This document shows positions 19,093 to 30,673 of a stretch of 64,000 bases of DNA, piece by piece; positions within the stretch are counted from its first letter, which is position 1, and every line of letters starts with the position of its first letter. Source of the DNA: Theocolax elegans (Eukaryota; Arthropoda; Insecta; Hymenoptera; Cerocephalidae); assembly GCA_026168455.1 (NCBI GenBank), contig CM047427.1, positions 10,755,505 through 10,819,504 of the forward strand, given 5' to 3'. The notes under the pieces were generated by a model that saw nothing but the letters and a program-made list of their open reading frames with translations, searched no databases and was not told where the DNA came from. The position numbers were made by a program, and so were the translations under genes.

Positions 19093-20816
19093 ACCCGCGA
19101 GCTGTTCGTTCGAACGTAAAAACGCGTGTTTGCATCAGATCGACTGGCACACTTTCTTCCGACGGTCCGTTCCTCTTTCACGCCTTTGAGATCCGGCGAG
19201 CTAACCCAACTCACATAGATGTATCTTTACGGTCAATGTATCCGCTATATAATATCTTCGCGATCAAACGTATATATACATTTTTATTTTATATTTTTTT
19301 ATTTATATGATAAATCGAACTAATGAAATATTCGTTGGACTCTCCTATACCGTGGTCTTTATTTCGATTTGCGTTGTGTATTTGTGACGGCCGTGTTTGT
19401 GAATATTTTGCTTTTGCTTTGGGATATGTAAAGTTTTATAGTGGAAATTCATTTTATTTCTTAATTATGGAAAAGGTGTTTTTAGTAGAAATAGGTAAAA
19501 GATGTTGACAATTTTATTAATGTGATGAATTGTTTTTTTTTTCTACTGTTATTAACTCGCACGGTTATTAACTTGAAATCGGATGATTATAAAAAATGTT
19601 ATATTATTAATAAAACGTGATTGAAAATGTTTTTGAGCTTTTTGAAATCGGAAAATCGAACACAAATTGAATATTATAAAATTTTCAAAATATTGTTGAT
19701 TCTACAGTGAACAAAACAATTTACTAACAAATTAAGTGATCCTTTTTAAACAGACTAAATTCTTTCAGAAAAGAAATGGATTTGAATTTTGCGTGTACCT
19801 AGAAGATCATCAGTTTTATTGATATAAAGTGGATAAGACATTCTTTTAAACATTGCTTGTATATCTGAAATTCAAAATTTTTTTGGATCGATACATATAA
19901 AAAAAATTTAAACAATAAATTTAATTCAATACCCACCTAATCGCCTTAAAAATTCAAATAATTATTTAATCACAAATAATCTCGAATCGTCAAAAATGTT
20001 AATTGGATTTTACAAAATAACGACACATTTACGTTTCGTAAATAAACTTTGTAAATTTATTTAAAAAAAAAAGGAACAATCAATTCAAAACAATATTATC
20101 GATCAGGTAAATAATCAATCGATGCGAATAAATATATAATTATGTGTATAAAACAATCACATTTACACTATATTTTACAATATTCTTATCTTGCATTTGC
20201 TAATTCGATACGAAAAAATACAAGGAAGAAATCGTCACAGTCCAGTCGATATATATATATACATATATATCCGTTGTCCAAATAAAGAAAAGAAGTTTTT
20301 TTGGTTCACTCCTTTGGCACTTTTAATTTTCATATACTTCACTTTCCTCGTAATTAATTTTTTTTTACTTTAGTACGTCACTGTCAGTATATCACTTTTG
20401 AGAAAAAAAACTCTTCGGTCACTGTCACTTTCTTGTCCGTGGTCGTTAAAGTATCGATCGAAAGAAAAATTGAAAATTCTATATCGTTTCTAAACGTTAT
20501 AAGGTTTAATTAACGTATTTAAAACTACGGTAACAATAGTAATATAAGATCTTTGGGTTCACTTGCTTGGGTTAAAATTTTTTTTAGTTCTTAATCTTCA
20601 ATCAGTCAGGTACAGGAACTTGAATAGTCACCGTCCGTTCAGTCTCATATATATAAATTCACGTGACATTCCTACTTTATCAAAACAAAAGAAAGAGGTA
20701 ATAATTCGTGTACGTAAGTCTGTCACAGATGAGAAGAAGAGGGAAAAAAATAAGAATGGTCAAGGATAATCGAGGCGACAGTCGATAAAGCAGGAAGTCA
20801 AGAAGAAAGTCTCGCA
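17880..20816. other. AT-rich spacer downstream of the 20.8-23.7 kb Osiris gene
   Basis: No gene was seen. It holds a solo repeat-end motif (TCTCTAGTAGAAAT, 18137-18150) and a TG microsatellite at about 19056-19084. The sequence around 19090-19250 is slightly GC-richer. The last few hundred bases before 20816 should include the 3' UTR of the minus-strand Osiris gene, but no clear polyadenylation site was pinned down. Confidence 0.5.
19056..19084. repeat. (TG)n microsatellite
   Basis: About 14 uninterrupted GT/TG units. Confidence 0.9.
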
Positions 20817-23671
20817 TCATCGAAACTTGTGAGCCTCGGTCGATACGAACATGTAACCACGATACGGATGAGTCTTCGAGTCGTCGAGGGATACATCTAT
20901 ATCTCTACGTCGTCGATGATGAGAACTGACCTCTTGAGCATAGACGATGTGATGACTATCGTCCTCTTTGCTACCGGCCAATTTTTTCGCAGCTACGATC
21001 ATCGATAACATCAGAGCGAGCGAAGACACCATCAATGCTTTCATTGCGAGTAACCCGAGTGCACCAAAACCAGTGGCGGCCATCATTTTACCTAATTTTT
21101 TTTTTAATTAATTTGATAAATTTTTAATTTTTTTTAACAAGATTAATTAATTGATAGAAGAGGAGTAAAGTGTTAAGGAGATGTCGAGCCAATAAATTTG
21201 TTGTATTGTGTTTTGTATCCTTGCTAGAAATCGTGACGGATTGTTAGAATGTTACTATAGTTATTACTTAATTATATTAATTCATTTAATATATTGAATT
21301 TTTAAGTTTAACAATAAAATTTTATTAAATAAGTAATTTAAAATATATATGTATATGCTTTAAAATATTTGGCGTTGTAGATTTTTAACCTTTAGACTGC
21401 CGGCATTTTTGCCTTATAAATTGATATTTTTGATGTGCAAAATTTATACATAAAAACATCTCATATCTCTAGAGTAGTTATCAAGGTCAGAGGTGGCTCA
21501 ATAGGTGGCTCAAATGGTAGACATCAATATGATTTTTGGTAAAAACTAGTCATCTTTTTAAAAATCAGTATAATTGGCTAGTTATAATTCATAAATATAA
21601 ACCCTATAGTAGAAATCATATTCCATTTAATAAATATAATAAATTGCTTGAATAGTATCGGTGAAAATGAGTGGATAGGAAATGCACACATTTCTCCCGG
21701 TAGAACTTATTTATTTAGAACCCCTAAATATTTATTGGAATAAAATCTAAATTTTTTTTATTTGGAACTGTTTTTCAATTTTGTAAATATAGATTCAGTG
21801 TAGTTATGATATTTTGAAATGCTATTAAACGTGGATAAAAACTTGTACTCATAAAAACTTTAAAACTATTAAAATTATCCGAATTTGCAGGAATCTATTA
21901 GTTTGCTACTCATGGAAAGCTAAAAACATTATTTGAATGTTTTGAGCTACTAGTCATTCCATTAGTGTTAAGAAAATGAGCCAAAAAGTGTTTCAGCACA
22001 AAGGATATAAATTTGAAATTGAAATTTCTACTAGGGGAATTAGATAATTTTTAGTCAGTGTAGTATAATAGAATTAAAAAATGTAATTATAAATTAGTTA
22101 ACCCTTAGGTATGCAAATTAGATAATTTTTAACATTGTAACTAAATTGGTTAGTTAATTTTCTAGCAGGGATGTACGAAATAAGTGGATTTTTTAAATTA
22201 CTTTTCACACATTTTAAGCAATATGTAAGGATTTTATATTCTTAAAATATAGAATTTAAAGACGATTTTTTATTTATCGTTACTGTATATTTTAATGCTT
22301 AAAAGTTACCGATGGGAAGCTATTTATTTTTTTTAACTAAAAAAAAGTTTTTTTAATCGAAATTTGGCAAAATACAACATTTTTCTAAATAAATTATTGG
22401 TGTATTTCTACTAATAATATTGACTTACTGTGCAAATTTTTTAAAATATTTTAATTTTACATAATCGACAGTATTTTTGGATTAAAAAGTTTGGGTAAAT
22501 TATCTGAATAATTCGTTATCGGCATCTCCTCAACTTTAGACTAAAAATTTAATTTTATTTGTAATTGATCCTGATCTATAGGAAGTGCTTTTCAGAATTA
22601 CTTACCCATCATTAAAGCCATTAAGAGCACTCCACTGTCGCCTTTTTTGCCTCCACCCCCGAAACCACCGCCACCGCCACCGCCGCTTCTACCTAATAAT
22701 CAGGTATATATAAATAAAAACTAGAATTTAGAAAAAGATAAAGTTTTTAATGGTATTATATAAATATTTATTTGGATAAAGCATTCATTTTATCTTATAC
22801 AAATTCAAATTAAGTATTAATTCGATTTTTATTCGAATCAAAGTCTGAATTCGATAGATATTATAGGAATTACCGAAAAATTATATTTAAATAATTTAAA
22901 AAATCATGTATTAATTTACATACTTTTGTTGAGTATATCGTCGAATATATCATTCATAATAAACCATTCATTTGTTTATAGTTGATTTACTCGAAAAATA
23001 AATAAAAATACCGTAATAATTGATAAATTTGCGTGACGCAAATAAATAAACTCGCTACGGATCTATCTATGTTCACATTTAACAATTAAAAAATAAAAAT
23101 TGCTTTAGAAATAATGTAAATTTTAACCGACAATAATTAGGCAAAAGTGAGAATAAAAAATCAATTAAAAATATTATTTAGAGTCAAAATTTAAAAATAT
23201 TATTAACAATTACACGAAAATGAAGGCGAAAAAGAAAGTACCTTGATCCATGGATGGCAAGCTCTCTTCGATAGCGTTCTCCAGATTCCTAGGTAGTAAA
23301 TTGGGCAACTTGATCCTGAGCTCCCGATTCTCAAAGAAATTGATGATCGTGCCGATTTGCCCAAAATCCTTCAAAAGACGTCCACCCCTCGAATTGGCAG
23401 CAATCCCATTATCATCCCTCTCAACCAAACTGATACCGTCCAGCAATTCCAAATTCTTCTTCTTCTTGGCGTCATCGAGGAATTTCTGTACGATCCTCCG
23501 AACTAATCGAATCCCGTGACACGATACCGAGGTACCGTTGTTCCCGTAAAATTCATTTTTGTCATCGTTGATACACGACACCGAAAATCCTTTCCAAATG
23601 GTATCGTTGGTACCGTCGACATTGACGAGAACAACCGCGGTAAACGCGAGCGGAAGCAACAACTGCCTCAT
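20817..23671 (-). CDS. Osiris family protein, complete, three exons
   Basis: Minus-strand gene with exons 23671-23242, 22692-22606 and 21091-20817; all junctions are GT-AG and phase-consistent, giving 263 residues. Residues 1-20 (MRQLLLPLAFTAVVLVNVDG) are a signal peptide. C33 and C51 are the paired cysteines, followed by ELLDGISLVE and a KLPNLLP segment. The 87-nt middle exon encodes a glycine-rich, basic linker (GRSGGGGGGGFGGGGKK), then hydrophobic residues. About 164-212 form the long hydrophobic block (ALGLLAMKALMVSSLALMLS), followed by KKLAG, a histidine/tyrosine tail and an RRRRD motif near 230. This is the standard Osiris layout for a secretory-pathway protein of cuticle-forming epithelia. 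It has a TATA box about 40 nt upstream of the ATG. Intron 2 carries a TIR element. Its place in the cluster would suit Osi10, not verified. Confidence 0.93.
21602..22036. mobile_element. Full-length TIR element in an Osiris intron, CCCTAGTAG family
   Basis: It begins CCCTATAGTAGAAATCATATT and ends AAATTTCTACTAGGG, forming terminal inverted repeats of about 15 bp. Its whole length aligns with the reverse complement of the element at 62273-62779, including TAGAAATCATATTCCATT at one end and GAAACxCTTTTT at the other. There is no open frame, so it is a non-autonomous DNA element. It lies in intron 2 of the Osiris gene. Confidence 0.75.
22110..22169. repeat. Dispersed repeat shared (inverted) with 28272-28331
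   Basis: The stretch from TATGCAAATTAGATAATTTT to TTTTCTAGCAGG matches the reverse complement of 28272-28331 with scattered changes. Its CTAGCAGGG end resembles the CTAGTAGGG ends of the other TIR elements, so it may be a truncated relative. Confidence 0.6.
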
Positions 23672-23710
23672 TGCTTATAGAAATGACAATGGGGATCGAG
23701 CGTACCCAGG

Positions 23711-23717
23711 CTTTATA
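23711..23717 (-). promoter_or_regulatory. TATA box of the Osiris gene at 20817-23671
   Basis: The minus strand reads GGAATATAAAGCCTGGG. An initiator-like TCATT lies at 23686-23682, with its A 33 nt from the start of TATAAA. This predicts transcription from about 23684 and a 5' UTR of only about 13 nt. Confidence 0.65.
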
Positions 23718-26700
23718 TTCCGAGGCACCGTCTTCGCAAAAAAACGGTTCGGCTCGATTTTTCGTCGGACAGCGTGATAAGCGCGCTATGACTCCTCGGA
23801 TGATTTACAGAGCGTTACGGACGATTTGAAAGGAGACGTTTTTGTCCGACCGACCTCTTATCTAGATACCTACATAAAATATCAAACAATTTCAATTCCC
23901 CTTTCTTATACTTTTATTTACACCTCTTCTCCGAGGAATCGTTAACGATCCCGATTGATTAGCCGGTTTATGGCGTTCCTTCGAGCCGGAAATGAAATAC
24001 ATTCGTTTTCCGATGTAACTATATACGTTACGTTTGAAACTACACTTTTCCGTAAGATATTCCTTTTCGAGTGATTCGCTCACCACAAATTTCGTTGGGT
24101 ACGAATTAGCCGGTTTTTCATATTTTTAACCGCAAACCAGAAATAAATCGCCTAATTTTTATTAGGAAATGACTCGCGTCGCATTTTATTTATTGCAATA
24201 ACCATATCTGAGGTTAGTCGATACAACTTTTTGAATATTAATTGTCTATAGACTATAGTTATTGTCAAAAAAACGATACGTAAATCCTTCGATTTCTACT
24301 AGGGTATACTCATAGACTCTAATAAAAAATTGTGTATTTTTCACCAATCGTACCGTTTTTCACTGAAAATCTGATCAGCTATTGGTGAAATTAAAATGAA
24401 ATTTTATTAATAAAATTTATCGTCATTTTTAACGATATATATATACTTGCTTATTGCAGTTTGATAACGATCAATGCATTTAATAAATACGGTGACACAG
24501 ATCGAGTGAATAACAACGGTTACTACATTCCTTCCAGACATTCATAACTGAACTTGTTTATTTTTTTCCTTTATTTACATTCTTTATTATATTTAACTGC
24601 CAGCATGAAAGTTCATGGAAAGTAATTTATAAAAATTTACTTTTTATTGCAGTTTTATGGCTCTCCCGGGTATAGGAGCATGATTATTCTTTGTATAAAT
24701 AAATGAGGATGTGTTTGTGAACAAACCTATACATACAATTTATTCAATTAAACTTTTATTTTCAAGTTTTATTTAATCTGTGCACCAAGCGGTATAAATA
24801 ATAATTTAATAATGAATATTATTAATTCTTATTTGTTTAATAAATGGATAGAAGTGATAATCATGTCCATCATGAATTTCAATGTTTAATAAGATTTTCA
24901 AAGGTGTACGTAATAAATTGTTAGAATATGTTTAAACAAAATATTTTTCTTTTTAATAAATGGTAGATTTAATAATAAATAAATATAATAAATAAATGAT
25001 ACATTTGAAGAGGATGGTGGAATCCCATCCATAAATAGCTTAATCAAAGAATAAAAAGGACTTAAACGTTTCTTCTTTAAAAAAACAAAATTTATTTAAT
25101 AATTTGAATGGCTTTCAACACTTTGACAGGAACATATTTTTTTCATTTCTCATCACATCTATATGATTTCAGTGTCCCTCATTTTAAATCATCAAGACGA
25201 AATTTAAATATTCAAAATAACTGATTCAAATGACGGACACTATGAAAATTTGACGATTTTTCATGAAGTATAATGCACAGAGGTTTTCAGGGTCACTGAT
25301 TACGAACCTAGAGTCTGATTTACAATATTTAAAATTGCGGATCCAATATTTTTGAAAATATTTATATCAATACTAATACGTCATGTAAGTAAAGTGGTTT
25401 AGAAAATGATTTCAATTCTCGATTAGTTATAAAGTAATCATTTGCATCCTATGTCAAAGTACATAAGTGCGTTGTTATTTAAGTAATTGGCAACTTTAAT
25501 TCAAATTTTATAAAAAATGTTATATATTTATCAAGTGAAAACATGAAAATAGCAATTTTTACTCTGAAACTTGTATTTCAGCACTATATTTTGTTATAAA
25601 TACAATAATAACGGTACACGGAACAAACTGTTAAATTAAAAATTAAATTAAAAAGTGAGGCAAACTATCAGAAAAAGAAAAATTATTATACATTTTCGTC
25701 TATTAAATTAGTATCACAATTTTTTTTATTCGGTCAAATCTCAGATTTTTTTTCTTTGTATATAAAACAATAATTTAGAAATTCAATCATTATTATTTTT
25801 TGTTTGTATATTGTTTATTATATTAATTCATTATGATTATTATTATATTTAATAAAAGTTAGACAATTATCAGATGTTCTAAAAATAATGGTAAGATGAA
25901 ACGTTAATAAATATAGGAAAACTTGTTTTGTACTGATACGACGTCATGAACCTGAGTGATTAATAAAAAAAACCAAAAATATTAAGGTAAGAATTGTACT
26001 CTGCACTACCTACTAGACAAAGGGTTATACATCAGTAAATGTTCGAATGAAACATCCAATTAAAAATGAAAATTGTAAGAAAATATATATTTATCTTCAA
26101 GAAAACGTACATCACCATCGACAAAATTATCACAGACAATTAAAAATAAATCTTCTATATCGAATAAAAAAATTGTATTCACCAGAGGGAAAACATCCTG
26201 GTTACCAAAAACAGAGAGAGAGAGAGAGGAAGGGAGGGAGAGAGAAAAGGGAATTCTCGCCTCCGGGAGAAAGAAAAGCAAAGAGAGAAAAAAAGAGGAG
26301 CGACTACTCTCCAGGTGAAAGAGAGAAGAGAGCGGAGTTACCAAATCTAGTTCATCTCCGTGTAAAATGTCTATATATATACATATATATGTATACCTTT
26401 CTCTTCTGTGCCACTTGGTTGTCCCAGTGGACGTGTGTATGCATGTATATACGAGACCCGGTGAGGATATAACCCGAGTCGGCGCGTAACACTTGGCCCA
26501 TTCTCGCGATCGAGGATCCGACGAGACGATTCTCTCTCTCTCTCAGCGTCTTTACTTCCTATTTCTCACGGGCCAAACATTTTTTTCTTCTCCCGCATGG
26601 AATTATCGAGCCCTTGCGTTATATTGCACTTTCGTTCTTGATGCACGACACACACTCATTTATATATACATATATATATATGTGCATATTTATATAGATT

Positions 26701-27119
26701 TATTTTATATTTCAAAGAATTTTATGGTTCTTTTTCTTCTTCTTCTTCTTCTTCTTCTTCTTCTTCTTCTTCTACTTCTTCTTGTTCTTGTATCGTTGGG
26801 TTATATGGGTTAATCGTAATTGGGCACGTTGTAAAACGTTGGTCTTTTCTTTTTGTTGAACGCGCTTGATTATTTTATTTGTCATTTTTCTCTAAATCGT
26901 TTTACGTACAGTACCAAAATTGTTAAAAGTCGTTTCAGATGCATTTGTGGGGAAATGGTCAGAAAGTCTGTTTTTAAATTTCTTTACGTTTTTTCAAGGA
27001 TGATTTTACGTGTACTTTGAATTATTATTTGTTGTAGCGTGCAGATCAAGTGTACGTTGGAAAGGAATTTTTCCACTGTTATTTCGATTACTGACGTGGT
27101 CAATTTGAACGATTGACTC
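23718..27119. other. Intergenic DNA, no gene seen
   Basis: No convincing coding region. A solo inverted repeat-end motif (ATTTCTACTAGGG) lies at 24292-24304. A purine-rich GAGA stretch lies at about 26213-26340, followed by a GC-richer patch near 26400-26560 and a TTC trinucleotide run at 26735-26790. The 141-codon plus-strand frame at 26047-26472 and the 94-codon minus-strand frame overlapping it are artefacts of the purine tract. Confidence 0.5.
26735..26790. repeat. (TTC)n microsatellite
   Basis: A CTT/TTC trinucleotide array of about 15 units with a few interruptions at the 3' side. Confidence 0.9.
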
Positions 27120-27252
27120 TTTTTCGATCCGAAGGAGGCCAAACATTTGGAAATATGAGACGATCCAAATTGTATTTATGAACTGTTTGAAGAATAAACG
27201 TAATTTGGATTTTTCATGTTTCAAACACTGTGACCTCTTTCGGATCAAAAAA
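27120..27252. repeat. Second long foldback hairpin
   Basis: The left arm (27120-27171) and right arm (27202-27252) are imperfect inverted copies around a 30-nt loop. Each arm carries the same ends as the hairpin at 1593-1728: TCGATCCGAAGGAGGCCAAA here versus TCGATCTGAAGGAGGTAAAA there, with CCAAATT near the loop in both. They therefore belong to one repeat family. Confidence 0.75.
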
Positions 27253-30200
27253 TACATCTCCATCAATTAAAATAACTTTTTGAATGAAACATGTCGATCA
27301 ACATTTTACTTAGGAACTTGAGAACTGAATTTTAGTGATGTAATTACCAAATTTTCTTTATAAACTGAAACCTTTTTTAAATACGTAATTTTAAAGGATG
27401 TAGGGTTCATATTACAGGGCTCTATACTTTCCACCCAAAAAATCGTGTTTATAATAATAAATTAAACATCTAAAAAAGTCACAAAGTGTTGTATACGGAA
27501 CCAAAAACAATTTTTGGTTGTTAAAAAAACATAAGTAAAAAACATAAAATGTACACGAACGTTAAGCCAAAAATTATACTTAAATAATAGTTTACTCAAA
27601 AATCTTTATTTATTTAAAACAATAATTCAAATACAAAGTTTTATAATAACAAATACACTCCATAGCAAACATCTTCTTAAAACATTTTTATAAACAAAGA
27701 CAATAAATATTTTATAAAAGGAATTTTTAAAAATGTACATAAATAGATAGGTACAGTGTTATAAGGTAATGTATATAATAAAATAAATAATTTACTTTTA
27801 TTATTTGAATCGTTTTAATGTTCAATTAAAGCATACAAAAATATTTTACAAGAACATTAATTAGACAATATTTTCTAAACGAATTGAATAATTTACTACG
27901 TGCTTTACATAAACAAGTTTCAAAGTAATAATTATGAGTATCTTAAATTAACAATATTATAGTTTATTTTCATCTCTTTATGATATCTATATATATTTAC
28001 ACTTTATCGAGGAGAAATCTTTGGAATAAATATCATTTTATACTTTCGTACCCGTAAATTTACAAGAAAAAGGACTAAACTTACACAATAAAATTGTACG
28101 TGTACATTACTATTTAATAGCTATTTAACCTATATTTTATAAAATATATATTAACATTCTTTAAACGAAATTTCTATTTCTTCAAACTTTTGAAGTTCAC
28201 GACTATAAAAATTCATAAATTGCAGTACATAAATTTTCTAATAGCTATTATTTTATAAAATTTAAACATATCCTGCTAGAAAATGAACTGATTTTTTTAG
28301 TCACGGTGTTAAAAATTATCTAATTTGCATAGCTGATTATCTTATTTATAGTTGGTTTTGAAAACGTAAAATGTTAAAGAGCATACTTATTTTTAGTAAT
28401 AACATGGATTTTGTTACTAATAAAATGATGATTGTACAAATAGATTGATTTCGTTCTCAACAAATATTGATACGTTGAAAAATTATTCATCTATAATGAA
28501 ATATTCGAATTTGATATACTTTACTTAATGAAATCATTCGTATTTGTACAAACTTCTTCATCGAATTGGCTATCAAAACATAATTAGCTTTCATCAAAAT
28601 TAGTTAATAATCATCTAAAAATCCATTGCGATTTCTAGCGATGAAGTATCCTAATTATTTATCACTCGAAACATTTGAAAACAACTGAGATCGTATGAGC
28701 AAAAAATTAAAAACAGAAAATAGCAGCGCGATCTTTACAGACGAGCAGGTCGGATGTGACAAAAAGAAAGTGTCGAATCGTCAACCTAGATTCGAGTCGA
28801 ACAAAGCAAATATGTGTATCCATGCTCGACCCCTCCTCTCCCCTACCAATTTGACCTTGAACTGTCAATTTCATTTGCGAATATTCGATTAGCCCGTGGA
28901 GATTCGCGTGAGAAATCGAAAGTCCTCATTTTCTCCCCTTGGTCCTTTCGTGCAGCGTTTCTCTTTCTCTCGAGTCGTGTATACGTTTATCTCTCCCACG
29001 AGATCGAGAGAGTCCGTTCTTTGGTGTCTTCCGGTACCTCTCCGAAGAGAAAGCGTTTTAACCTTGGAACGAGGACAATTTATTAGATTGCCTGAAAAAT
29101 ATAGATTTTTTTTTCGGGTTTATTTATATACACGATTACGAAGAAAAAAAAAGGAATAACAAATTTTTTTATTTAAAGTATACGATATACATATATATCG
29201 TTGGTTTCACTTTTACAAATCGTCCGTGTATACGTAGACGATTGTTAATTAAAGGTTACATTTAAGAGCGTTATAAATAATAGCCAATTAATGGGATTGC
29301 TTCGTCTAACATTAATATTTGCCGGACCGTACCGGATTTGTTCTACTTAGCACGTGCACTCGTATATTACACTCCAGATTGTTTCATTAACTTTTACCCA
29401 CTACACCGTGAATGTGCCGGATTATCGATACTATTTCACGAATGTTCGTACATTTTTACTAAATTTTAATCCCCCTAATTTTTCATTGTATATGAAATGA
29501 TCAAGATGACGAATGCGGGCCTTAAAAATGATTAACCTTGACTTTGCCAGGCGATTTCCTATTGACCTATATTTCGCCCGTCTATACGAGTTTTACCTAC
29601 TTCGTATCACCGAGGAGAGAAAGTCATTTTTCTTCTTTGAATCGTTAATTTTATTTCCAAAAACCAATAAAATATACTTCATTTTCGATTTAACCAACTG
29701 TGACCTAACTATCTCGTTAATTATAACCCGATGTTTAAGTATTTTTTTCTTCTTTTTTTTTTAATTTTTCCTACTTACTTTATTATACCGACATAGTCTT
29801 GTATATTATTTAACGACATCCGCAAGACAATTAAGTCTATTAAAATTTTTCAGTAGGATAATAAATAGCTCGGTGTAATTTGATGCCCAAACGATTTAAC
29901 AATTTTAATTAATTTTCATATTATTTATAGCGATATAATAATATTATTCGTACCTGTAATCCAGTATATTTTTTTAATTTTTTACTTTTTCTTTTCAATC
30001 CCTGAAGAGGAATATAGAAATATTATTAATATAAAAGAAAAATTGACAGAAATTGGTAATCTGTATGTAAAGTCTCAATTAGATTTACCCTAATGTAAAA
30101 AATATTTCTGTAAAAAAAATTAGAAATAAATTGATTTATAATAATAGTTCTCTAGAGTTTTAAACTTGATTCAAACGTAATTAATTATCAATCTAAACAT

Positions 30201-30673
30201 AAATATTTACAAAATTGATACCTAATATCGGTAAAATTTGTAAATAGTATAAATAATGAGCTACATTTGAATAGCACTATTAAAAAACAATATATCTGAA
30301 TTAAACATTTAAAAACAAATATATCCCTAACGATTTTTTATTTTTTATTTTTTATATTAAAACATTAAACAATTATAATTTCTACAAAAATTTAAAACTT
30401 TAAATTGATATTAGTTAAGCAAATAAGAACGTCGACCTATCTTTTAAAAGCATTTTTAAAAAATACTTCTGTACATAATTTAGAAACAATTTTTCATAGT
30501 ACAGTTTCATTATATTTTTATAATAAAAAAACGGTAATTATCGATATTCCGGGTAAAAACTCTACGTACTTCGCTTAATCGACATATCTCCAAAAATAGA
30601 AATAAATAAATAAAAGCTTTTTTCTAATAATACGAAATAAAACGTAAATCCTGTAGTAAAATATACGTACCGA
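27253..30673. other. Intergenic DNA with a GC-richer islet at 28.7-29.1 kb
   Basis: Mostly AT-rich without genes. About 28700-29090 is GC-richer and carries three overlapping plus-strand frames of 65-90 codons with no domain or signal peptide; it may be regulatory. 28272-28331 is a dispersed repeat. The part next to 30673 should contain the 3' UTR of the following minus-strand gene. Confidence 0.5.
28272..28331. repeat. Dispersed repeat, inverted copy of 22110-22169
   Basis: It begins CCTGCTAGAAAATGAACTG and runs through TTAAAAATTATCTAATTTGCA, matching the reverse complement of the copy in the Osiris intron. Confidence 0.6.

Noticed and set aside
26047..26472. 141-codon plus-strand frame
   Set aside because: Charged low-complexity sequence generated by a GAGA tract.
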